64,000 nucleotides of DNA. Origin: Gautieria morchelliformis (taxonomy: Eukaryota > Basidiomycota > Agaricomycetes > Gomphales > Gomphaceae). The DNA lies in contig WHVA01000146.1 in NCBI GenBank assembly GCA_015179125.1, positions 162,555-226,554 on the forward strand, given 5' to 3'. Positions 55,457 to 64,000 of the stretch are shown here, in pieces. The notes under the pieces were generated by a model. The model was given only the letters and a program-made list of their open reading frames with translations, did no database searches and was not told the origin of the DNA. A program made the translations under genes and the position numbers. The first letter of the stretch is position 1; each line of letters starts with the position of its first letter.

Positions 55457-56768
55457 AAAGGGATATACTCAACAACCAGGGATTGACTACGATGAAGTCT
55501 TCGCTCCTATCACACGATGGGCAGCCCTGCGCACAATATTAGCTCAGGGAGCACACATCAAATCTGTAGACATATCGAACGCTTACCTGAATGGAGTACT
55601 TGACGATGACGCAAAAATATATATGCAGCAACCGGAGGGCTATCATCAAGGGGGATCAGACTGGGTATGCAGACTGAAGAGAGGACTGTACGGACTAAAG
55701 CAGAGTGGAAGATTGTGGTACGAACGACTTGGGACTGCATTGGAGAGCATGGGATTCAAGCGGCTCCAATCTGCGCCAAGCGTCTATATCTGGATGAGCG
55801 ATACCACCAAGGTCATCATACCCGTTTTCGTCGATGATTTAACCCTAGTATTGGACTCGAAGCCGGAACTGGACCAGGTCAAAAGCAAACTAAGCGAAAT
55901 CTTCAAATTGAAGGATCTGGGCCCGACAACATCGCTACTAGGCGTAGAAGTGGAGTATGATCGCGCACAGAAAACACTAAGGCTCTCACAAAAGCAGTAT
56001 ATTCAAGAACTCCTGGATCGGTTCCAGATGTTGGATTGCCGACCCGTATTCATGCCTATGGCCCCAGGTCCGAATTTGAGTTCTGCCATGGGACCATCAA
56101 CACCGGAAGAGATGGAGGAAATGAAGCATGTGCCCTACCTAAACGCGGTTGGAGCGCTGAATTACTTAGCTATCGCAACCTGTCCGGATATCGCTTATGC
56201 TGTCGGACGCCTCACACGGTTTAACTCAAACCCAGGTCCGACACACTGGACGGCAGTAAAACATCTCTTGCGCTACCTACAAGGGACAATCAACCTGGCA
56301 CTCACGTACGCGCCTGATCTATCAGCCAGGTCATTCCAAACATGGACTGACGCTGACCACCGAGGAAACACGGACAACGGTCGGTCGACCTCCGGATTCC
56401 TCACAAAGATCAGAACCGGAGCCGTTAGCTGGGCCAGCAAATTGCAGAATATCATTACCTTGTCCACAACCAAGGCTGAATTCATCGCATCAGTCCTAGC
56501 AGGAACCGAGATCGCCTGGTTACGGAGCCTATTAGATGAGCTTAACGCAAAGGTCGAAGGACCGTCTCACCTATTCATTGACAACCAGTCTGCTCTCTCT
56601 GTTGCCAAAAATCCCGAACATCATGGACGCATGAAACACCTGGATATCCGGTACTTCTGGCTGCGAGAGAAAGTCGCTCATATAGTCATTCAGATCGGCC
56701 ACGTACCCACGAATAATATGCCAGCGGATCTGCTGACCAAAGCGCTGCCTCGTGAGTCAGTAGAATGA
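55457..56768 (+). pseudogene. Copia-A RT (rest) and RNase H
   Basis: Continues Copia-A RT from GYTQ after the LINE. The frame is open to 56768. RT: FAPITRWAALRTILA, VDISNAYLNGVLDDD, LKRGLYGLKQSGRLWYERL, catalytic VFVDDLTL, LKDLGPTTSLLGVEV. RNase H: TWTDADHRGNTDNGRSTSG, SWASKLQNIITLSTTKAEF, IDNQSALSVAKNPEHHGR, MKHLDIRYFWLR and NMPADLLTKALP. This half carries no lesion but is separated from its start by 8.5 kb, so it is non-functional as part of pol. Confidence 0.9.
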
Positions 56769-56822
56769 CATAGACGAGCCATGGGACTCTTCTGAGGTTG
56801 ACCGCATCAGGGGGGTGTGTTG

Positions 56823-57258
56823 TGTAGGAGGAAAACGGGTAAGCCAGGGGCAAACCGTGTCACCCCATGTCACCCCATTGTGACACAGTATGCGCAGTCT
56901 CATTGTTCCAGTTGTTTATTGTCCTACGTGCCCATTGTAGTTTACTTTTCATTGTTCTTCTACACTATAAAGTAGGTAGCTAGAACCCCCAGTTTCCTCA
57001 GTACTTGCACTCGAGCAAATACTGAGGTAAGACATTCGAAATGTCTCTTTTATTCATCTTACTTAATACTCTTGTACAGATTCACATAGGTAAATATATG
57101 AGTACTTTGCACTCGAGCAAATACTGAGGTAAGACATTCGAAATGTCTCTTTTATTCATCTTACTTAATACTCTTGTACAGATTCACATAGGTAAATATA
57201 TGAGTACTTTGCACTCGAGCAAATACTGAGATTCGCATAGCATATAATAATTCTTACA
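56823..57258 (+). repeat. Copia-B 5' LTR (436 bp, with extra tandem unit)
   Basis: Holds two full copies of a unit of about 102 bp (GCACTCGAGCAAATACTGAGG through TAAATATATGAGTA, with one base trimmed in my quote) and a third start. The 3' LTR has one full copy plus a start, which explains the 111-bp length difference. Inside each unit, AGACATTCGAAATGTCT is a near-palindrome. Confidence 0.9.
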
Positions 57259-57310
57259 GGTTATTGGGCCCCGCACCTAATACAATTAACCCTCCAGTTC
57301 CCTCCTGATC

Positions 57311-58540
57311 ATGTCTACCACAACTTTCACCACCACAGACCTCCTCCCTTCCTCGGTACCCAAGCATATGGCCAACGGTCTCAACTGGACCGCGTTCTCG
57401 ATGCGTTTCCAAGACGCCGTAGAAGCCAAAGGCTTGTGGGGGTATTTCAATGGCCCAACCCCCCAGCCGACTGTCAGTGTACCGCCCACAACTGACGAAG
57501 AGGTTGCCCTAGCTAAATGGGTCAAGGAGGACCGGACTGCGAAAGCACTTCTGACTCACCGAATACCTGACTCCACCCTGATCCGCATACACGGCAAATC
57601 CTCCCTGACAGAACGATGGGCACTGATCATAAAAGAATTCTCAATGAAAGGAGCTTTTGCACAAGCAGATTTGCGTACCCATTTCATGGAGTCTAAGTGT
57701 CCCGACAAGTCGAACGTCCGTGAATTCCTCGACGGACTACGAGTCAAGAAAGAAGAGTTAGCTACTTTTGGCGTAGACATTGAAGAAAAGGATTACCGAT
57801 CGACGATCATAAAATCCCTCCCCCCGCACCTTTCAGCCTTCGCATCAAACCTTCTAGCCGGTGCCAAGCTATACAGCTCGACAAAAACCATCGACCCCGA
57901 CGAACTCATTACGCTAGTATCTGAAGAGTATGAGCGTCACATAGCTCAGCGGTCCATATGCTCGGGGCACGGTAGTGGAAAAAGCGAAGACAAGGACGAG
58001 GCAATGTTTGTCTCACCTAACGGGAAGGGGAGGAAAATTGATCGAAAACCGAAAGGGACGTGCTGGAACTGCGGTGACAAGGGACACTACAAGAATAAAT
58101 GTCTCAAGCCTGTTAAAGAGACCGGTGACAAGAAACATGACTCACAGAAAAGGGGTGGCTCTGCAAACGCCGCTATCAAATCAGATGACGAAGACGAAGC
58201 TGCCTTCTTTGCCAATCTCGATGACGACGACGAGCTCCCAGTGCTGCCATCGAACTACGAATCTGACTCGGATGCTGAAGAACATACCAAGGATTGGTTT
58301 TCTGAACTAGGCGACGACACTGAGTGTACCGAGTCACAGGATGGTGTTGACAGAAGCGAGTGTGCTTACCCAGTCGACATCTGTGACGATCAAGCGGTCA
58401 CAGAAGCTGAAAATGCAAACGCTGTCCACATTCAAGACGGCGCAGAAGCAGAAAATCAAACGCACATTGAGGTATACGACTCCGGCTGCACCAGGCACAT
58501 CACCCCATACCACGAGGCGGTGACAGACTTTAAGGCATAA
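57311..58540 (+). CDS. Copia-B gag with zinc knuckle and protease start
   Basis: 409 codons. UBN2/retrotrans-gag fold: LNWTAFSMRFQDAVEAKGLW, KSSLTERWALIIKEFS, VREFLDGLRVKKEEL, STIIKSLPPHLSAF. The knuckle CWNCGDKGHYKNKC is near residue 255, followed by a long acidic stretch and the protease active site YDSGCTRHITPY close to the end. TAA at 58538-58540 results from a one-base shift: Copia-C keeps the same frame through ITPKSFQAAK. Gag forms particles and binds RNA. The ATG chosen is the one matching Copia-C. Confidence 0.9.
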   Translation: MSTTTFTTTDLLPSSVPKHMANGLNWTAFSMRFQDAVEAKGLWGYFNGPTPQPTVSVPPTTDEEVALAKWVKEDRTAKALLTHRIPDSTLIRIHGKSSLTERWALIIKEFSMKGAFAQADLRTHFMESKCPDKSNVREFLDGLRVKKEELATFGVDIEEKDYRSTIIKSLPPHLSAFASNLLAGAKLYSSTKTIDPDELITLVSEEYERHIAQRSICSGHGSGKSEDKDEAMFVSPNGKGRKIDRKPKGTCWNCGDKGHYKNKCLKPVKETGDKKHDSQKRGGSANAAIKSDDEDEAAFFANLDDDDELPVLPSNYESDSDAEEHTKDWFSELGDDTECTESQDGVDRSECAYPVDICDDQAVTEAENANAVHIQDGAEAENQTHIEVYDSGCTRHITPYHEAVTDFKA

Positions 58541-61500
58541 GTCCTAAGTCGTTCCAAGCTGCGAATAAACAGAGTTTTAATGTGGTTGGAACAGGCGAGA
58601 TGGTAATCGACGTACCGAACGGAGTCACGACATCTCAGCTAAGGCTAACTGAGGTGTTGTACTCACCTTAGGTTGGCTATACCCTCATGTCAGTTGGAAG
58701 ACTCGACGAGGCCGGTTTCAATCTAACATTTGCACACGGCAAATGCGTTATACAAGAGCGAAACGGCCAGAAGGTCGGAACAGTCGAAAAATCCGGACGA
58801 GGCCTCTACAAAGTGACACATGAGTCAGATGCAGCAAATACTGCTGTAGAAACACTAAGCTTGGACCAATTTCACCGGCGCATGGGGCACATTGCCCCAG
58901 AGACAGCTAGAAAACTGGTTATCAATGGTCTGGTAACAGGAGTAAAACTCGAAGTCTTACCATCAGGAACCCCCTTCTTTTGCGAGTCTTGCATATACGC
59001 TAAGGCAACTCGCAAACCTGTCCCGAAAGCCAGGGAAGGAAGCCGTGCCTCAAGCTTCGGAGATGAGGTGCATAGTGATCTGTGGGGACCTGCCCCAGTT
59101 GCCACCAAAGCTGGCAAAAGATACTATGTTACGTTCACAGACGATATGTCTAGACTAACGCACCTCCATTTGTTGCGCACAAAAGACCAAGCCCTTGCAG
59201 CATACAAGGAGTACACCATGTGGTGTGACACGCAGCTGAACGTTTGTGTCAAGAAACTCCACTCGGACAGAGGCGGAGAATACCTAGGAAAAGAGTTCAT
59301 AGTGTACCTGAAGTCAAAAGGGACCACGCAGAAACTTACCGTACACGACACGCCCCAACACATTGGAGTCGCCGAGCGTCGCAACAGAAGCATCATCGAA
59401 CGTGTACGAGCCTTGCTACACGCCAGTGGACTGCCGAGATTCCTATGGGGAGAGGCTGCGCGTCACGTCGTATGGCTAATGAATCGGACATCAACTAAGG
59501 CCGTTTCTGGAAAAACACCATATGAAGCTGCTTTTGGCAAAAAGCCTGATCTTAAACACGTACGGGAATGGGGTGAGAAAGTATGGGTATGCACAGAAAG
59601 TGGTGACAAACTCGGGGGACACGTGGTAGAGGGCCGATGGCTCGGATTTGACGAGCGCAGCAAGGGGTATAGGATCTATTGGCCTGAAAAGCAAACAGTA
59701 ACTGTGGAGAGGAACGTTCACTTCAACAACGCAAGTTCGTCAGCTCCACGTCTTGAGGGGGAGGATTGGCAAGTTACCGAGATGGTAACTGACTCACCTT
59801 CCTCTCAAAGGGCTAAAAACACCATTGCCTCAGTACCCCCCACCATCAATCCACCTAGCGGCATGACAAACCAAATTCCATCTGACTCCGAAGCCAAAGC
59901 ACCCACAAAACGCATACGCAAGCCAAGTCAGCGAATCCGCGACATTCTGGAAGGACAAGGAACTTCCACTCACCGATCCTCTGATCCAGTCATCCAAACA
60001 GGAGTTCAAATGCCTACAACCATTGAGTCAAATACAGAAGTCCTAGAAGGAGAAGGATCAGCTGATTGGCTAATGCTAGCCGACGAACTCGATGAGTATG
60101 CACTGGTAGCTGAGACGAGCGAACTTGAAGCCATCGAACCACGGTCCCTTGCTGAAGCCAAACGACGCCCCGATTGGCATTTGTGGGAGGCAGCTATTCA
60201 CGAAGAATTAGCAGTGCTCCGCGATGCCAGTACCTGGAAACTCACCAAAGCCCCACCTGGAGCCAACATCATAGGCTCCAAATGGGTTTTCCGTGCCAAG
60301 AAAGATTCAGCTGGAAACGTGGTACATTATAAGGCTCGACTTGTTGCTCAAGGATTCTCACAAGTACCTGGAGTGGACTACTTCGATACCTTTGCTCCCG
60401 TCGCAAAACTCGCCTCAATTCGCACCGTACTTGCCCTAGCCGCTGCAAATGACATGGAGTTACATCAGATAGACATCAAAGGCGCATATCTGAATGGAGA
60501 ACTCACCGACAACGAGACAACCTACATGTCTCAACCCCCAGGGTATCACGCCCCAAGCTCTTCTGGTATGGTTTGCCACCTACAGAAAACGTTATACGGA
60601 CTTAAGCAGTCCGGTCGACGATGGTATCAAAAGCTAGTGGATATCATGCTTACCAAACTGCTCTTCTCTCGCTGCGATGTAGACCTGGCCGTATTCTTTC
60701 GTCGCTCAAATGACTCGCTCGTGATTGTTTTGGTACATGTCGATGATTGCACGATTGCAGCTACAACGGAAATGTTAGTAAAACAGCTCAAGGCAGGAAT
60801 CGCGAGGCACGTCGAAATAACGGACCTGGGCGAACTACACTGGCTGTTAGGGATCGAACTCAAATGCGACAGAGAAAGACATACCATTCATCTCTCTCAG
60901 AGATCCTATATCGCCTCCATAATACGCCGTTACAATCTGGACGACCTGAAACCCGCGTCCACGCCAATGGAACACGGTCTGTTGTTCTCGATGTCCCAAA
61001 CACCTAAAACGACTGCCGAATGGGCTCTGATGCGCGATACGCCATACAGAGAAGCTGTAGGATCGTTGATGTACGCGGCATTAGGAACACGCCCTGACAT
61101 TGCTTTCGCTGTTCAGAGCGTATCCCGATACTCGACGAAATTCGGCCCTACTCACTGGAATGGAGCAAAAAGAATATTTCAGTATCTAAAAGGAACTGCA
61201 AACCTTTGGTTGACTTACGGACACGCAAACAACACGCTGACCGGATACGCTGATGCTGACGGCAGCATGGCACTGGACAGACACGCTATTTCCGGATACG
61301 TGTTTATAATTCACGGTGGTGCAGTTTCCTGGAGCGCAAAAAGGCAACATATCATTTCTCTGTCCACAACAGAGAGCGAATATGTGGCAGTAACTCACGC
61401 GGCAAAAGAAGCTTTATGGCTTCGCTCCCTTATCAAACAGCTTTTCAACGACGAGTTGTCCGCCACGACCCTATTTTCCGATAACCAATCGGCTATCGGG

Positions 61501-61701
61501 CTCGCGAAGGACCATCAGTACCATGCGAGAACCAAACATATAGACGTACGGTATCATTTCATTCTCTGGATCGTCGAAAAAGGAGCAGTTCGATTAGTCT
61601 ACTGCCCGACCGACAACATGGTAGCAGACACGCTTACCAAAGCGTTGCCGTCTGCGAAGGTAAAGCATTTTGCGGTTGAGCTCGGGTTGACCACAGTTTG
61701 A
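58541..61701 (+). CDS. Copia-B pol: integrase, reverse transcriptase, RNase H
   Basis: From 58534 in the shifted frame (PKSFQAANK, VLYSP), then TAG 58669-58671 where Gln (CAG) is likely original, then 1004 open codons from ATG 58687. Pre-integrase: FHRRMGHIAPETARKLV, FFCESCIYAKAT. Integrase DDE: VHSDLWGPAP, LHSDRGGEYLG, GVAERRNRSI. RT: GSKWVFRAKKDSAGNVV, VDYFDTFAPVAKLASIR, IDIKGAYLNGEL, TLYGLKQSGRRWYQKL, catalytic VHVDDC. RNase H: GYADADGSM, SWSAKRQHIISLSTTESEY, FSDNQSAIGLA, NMVADTLTKALP. All catalytic residues are kept. The protein from 58687 lacks protease, so it is only nearly functional. Confidence 0.92.
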
Positions 61702-61708
61702 GGGGGAG

Positions 61709-62033
61709 TGTAGGAGGAAAACACGTAAGCCCTGCGTCACCCCGTGTCACCCCATTGTGACACAGTATGCGCAGTCTCATTGTTCCAGTTGTTTATTGTC
61801 CTATGTGCCCATTGTAGTTTACTTTTCATTGTTCTTCTACACTATAAAGTAGGTAGCTAGAACCCCCAGTTTCCTCAGTACTTGCACTCGAGCAAATACT
61901 GAGGTAAGACATTCGAAATGTCTCTTTTATTCATCTTACTTAATACTCTTGTACAGATTCGCATAGGTAAATATATGAGTACTTTGCACTCGAGCAAATA
62001 CTGAGATTCGTATAGCATATAATAATTCTTACA
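61709..62033 (+). repeat. Copia-B 3' LTR (325 bp)
   Basis: Begins TGTAGGAGGAAAAC and ends AATTCTTACA. It differs from the 5' LTR by lacking one tandem unit and by several bases near the start. Confidence 0.9.
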
Positions 62034-62201
62034 TGTTGCTCGTGCGAGGTCACGTGATGCAGTCGACCAATATAGTAGTCTGAGTTCGAAGGGAAACCCT
62101 ATCACTTTTCCCTTCGAACACAGGTACGTACTGTTAGATACTCACTGAGCAGATAGTAATCCTCATCACTTTTCCCTTCGAACTCAGTCCTGCATGCAAC
62201 A
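62034..62201 (+). repeat. Copia-A 3' LTR
   Basis: Same as 44106-44273 save about three bases (for example CATGC for CGCGC near the end). Its first five bases, TGTTG, also occur at 56818-56822: Copia-B inserted here and duplicated them. Confidence 0.93.
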
Positions 62202-62206
62202 AAGCA

Positions 62207-63617
62207 ATGTCTCGTGGCGATGCCCATTGGCATCAGTTCATTCCCTTCAGGCCGGGCTTGTGATGGGTTAGGGGATGCAGGCTTTGTTACCGGAGAATGA
62301 GGAACGGCTGCGGAAGTCAGGGTCAGTGGAGTCTGGGTGGACCCACCGGGACCCACAGAATCTGATCGGCAGACTCGTGCACGTGGCAAATGTTCACAAG
62401 TGTACACTGCTAAGTGCCAGTCGCCACTTGCAAGTCAACATTTCTAGATCTCCTAAGCTGCTTTGGACTTGTACACTTAGGCTTATTCACGTGTCGTGCT
62501 GCCACATCAGCCCTGAGCTCAAGACCCAAGCTCTCCGAACCGTGATACCCAAGTAAGTACTACAAGGGTAGAAACTTGAGGGTACAAATGTACGTTTACG
62601 GAAAGATCTCATTCATCGCCCTCCCTAACCTGGATAGATCACAAGACTCGTCACGCCAGCATCAAATTCGTAAAGAATAAGGAATGCGTAACTGTGACTG
62701 TCCAGTGGTTTTGTGCATGGATCCATGTCGTAGTAGTGGAACATCTCTGAACAGAGCCCTTCGCATGATTTGTCGGCAGAGGGATGAGCCCTCGAGGTGA
62801 AAGATCCAGGGGACTCGCGGTGCTTAATCCTGAAATATTATTTCTTCTCGTACATCAATAATCTGTTATATCTAGTGACTCACCATTCACTGATGAGATG
62901 CTAGGCAGTTAGAATACCTAATGTTAATAATCCCAATATTGATGACGAGGAGGAGCCTGTAAATATTGTATAAATTACAGCCTCTAATACATATCACTCT
63001 GAACATGCATGTTCCAAGTTACATGTATTGAAAGTCGTAATTTAACATTGACCACATAGGCCTCGACGAAACCACAACAATGCATATTGTCACTGGTGAC
63101 CCCGGACATGCCAGCCTTTCGGATGCGAGACCCTGTTAGCCACCCACAGGGTTGCACGTCATATGCCACTTGAGTAAGATACACGTAATTGCTGGAGGTT
63201 TGTGGAGTCAACGTCACGAGATACAGGGAGTTGGATGACTCACCATGGTATCGGCCAAGACGGGTGTGTATCGAAAATGGGCGCCGTGGCGGCAAGTGCG
63301 CAATGCTTGGTGCACCACGACCTCAGGCCTCAGGTGGCGTACTCTGAGGGGGAGTAGGTATACGGGCGGCACACATCCAATTTTTGTTCTCCTGTCCTTG
63401 TGTGGGGATCCCTCCGCTTTCGGCTTCTTCTTCTTTTGGGTTTATCATTGGTTTTTTTATCCAGATTTTATGTCTTTTGGCGCAAGGCCCCATGTAAGGC
63501 GGTGTGTACATATTCCCTATCTGCACTTTCTCCTTCTCTCATTTAAGCCTCAGTCCCTGCATATGCTCTGTGGGTGGTGCCCCAAGCTTTCCGTGCCTGT
63601 GTGGGCAGGGTAATGCG
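62207..63617. other. Unassigned flank to the right of the nest
   Basis: No domain-bearing frame. It should be the continuation of the sequence to the left of 44101 (original host DNA), as the two were joined at AAGCA before Copia-A arrived. Confidence 0.5.
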
Positions 63618-64000
63618 TTAGCGTCGTGCGCGCTCCTTCTGTTTTCCTTTCCCCTTATTGGCTCTGTCCATCATTTCCTTCATTGGAGATAGTTCCCCAT
63701 ATGATTTCTGGAACCATCGTGTGCCGTGTACATATTTGAAGAGGTGCTTGATCATCCTGTAGCCCCCCAGCAATATCCTCACTGACTTCGTCCCTTGCCC
63801 CAGCTCCTTCTCCATCTTCCTCCTCTGCTCACCGTATGTAGTGGTGCACGGTCTGCTCTGCTTGCCTGCGTGCTGGGAACACTGGTGAGCCACCTTGGGC
63901 AAATACTTGTTCAGGCCAGTGTGACCTGTTCTGAGCTGGACCAATATGCTTGTGTGTCTTTGGGGCAAGTCCCTTATCATCTTGGAGAACACTGCTGAGT
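63618..64000 (-). pseudogene. LINE ORF2 C-terminal end (second LINE, runs off the window)
   Basis: On the minus strand: TSILVQLRTGHTGLNKYLPKV, then a degenerate Cys region, and ILLGGYRMIKHLFKYVHGTRWF. The first block parallels SSILVQLRTGHAPLQRHLHKI of the LINE ORF2 at about 54585, and FKYVHGT-RWF is the usual ending of fungal LINE ORF2. The upstream part lies beyond 64000. The Cys motif is poorly kept (CSQHAGKQSRPC), so a relic is likely. Confidence 0.75.

Larger units (their letters stand above)
56823..62033 (+). mobile_element. Copia-B: near-complete Ty1/copia element in the 3' LTR of Copia-A
   Basis: LTRs at 56823-57258 and 61709-62033; duplication TGTTG at 56818-56822 and 62034-62038. 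PBS GGTTATTGGGCCCCGC (57259); polypurine tract GAGGGGGAG before 61709. Coding from 57311 to 61701 with just two lesions, a one-base shift near 58535 and TAG at 58669-58671. It is the youngest copia in the nest and the same family as Copia-C. Confidence 0.95.
44106..62201 (+). mobile_element. Copia-A: Ty1/copia element holding three nested insertions
   Basis: LTRs 44106-44273 and 62034-62201 (168 bp each, about three differences) are flanked by AAGCA at 44101-44105 and 62202-62206. Subtracting the LINE (46913-55472) and Copia-B with its duplication (56823-62038) leaves about 4.3 kb, a normal copia length but with a short gag. PBS GGTTATGGGCC (44274) matches the internal initiator-tRNA-Met site known for Drosophila copia. 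The tract GGGGGGTG (56810-56817) precedes the 3' LTR. Coding has several frameshifts and stops. Confidence 0.95.

Noticed and set aside
58530-58545. Possible programmed frameshift between Copia-B gag and pol
   Set aside because: The shift is inside the protease, not at a gag/pol border, and the sister element Copia-C keeps one frame there; a simple indel fits better.

Overview
The window looks like fungal nuclear DNA, most likely from a mushroom-forming basidiomycete (Agaricomycetes). The basis is: short introns of about 40-85 nt that join conserved coding frames; host genes of types common in that class (a cytochrome P450, a CAP10-like GT90 glycosyltransferase, a secreted/membrane protein with the conserved WAYLDVT block, a G-protein beta relic); a protein fragment resembling those associated with KDZ transposons; and a very high load of LTR and non-LTR retrotransposons. 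No rRNA, tRNA, CRISPR array or bacterial-style operon was seen. All calls are by reading; no database search was run.

Layout, left half. 1-472 is a truncated P450 duplicate. 846-7110 is a decayed Ty3/gypsy element (Gypsy-1): gag, protease and RT on the minus strand, an integrase piece in the opposite orientation, and an upstream leader with eight TGASTCA (Gcn4/AP-1-type) sites. 7899-9957 is an inverted pair of repeats around a RecQ-like helicase remnant. 10559-12597 is a probable host gene with leucine-rich repeats. 12.7-13.4 kb holds a GC-rich duplication and a 39-bp-arm hairpin. 14443-16750 is a many-exon cytochrome P450. 17.8-21.4 kb is repeats: a long hairpin, a non-autonomous hAT-like element with a perfect 8-bp target duplication, a truncated LTR element and a solo LTR. 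22.5-28.8 kb is a second gypsy element (Gypsy-2) whose RT/RNase H module is inverted and joined to a piece of a copia element.

Layout, right half. 30725-33118 is a GT90 pseudogene and 33518-35216 a nine-intron secreted/membrane protein gene. 35.4-41.1 kb is a decayed copia element (Copia-C) cut by two solo LTRs. 41.3-42.9 kb holds a G-beta relic and a 33/34-bp minisatellite. 43.3-43.9 kb is a KDZ-associated transposase-like fragment.

The most striking structure is 44101-62206. Copia-A (168-bp LTRs, AAGCA target duplication) carries a LINE in its RT gene (16-bp target duplication, A-rich tail). The LINE carries a short non-autonomous LTR element with two LTRs that look identical over 199 bp. 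A second copia element, Copia-B, sits in Copia-A's 3' LTR (TGTTG duplication). The order of events follows directly from the duplications. The last 380 bp are the 3' end of another LINE.

How the genes work together: apart from the P450, the LRR gene and the membrane protein, which appear independent, most sequence belongs to transposons in different states of decay. Many premature stops fit C-to-T or G-to-A change, several at CpG (CGA to TGA), as expected of methylation-linked decay.
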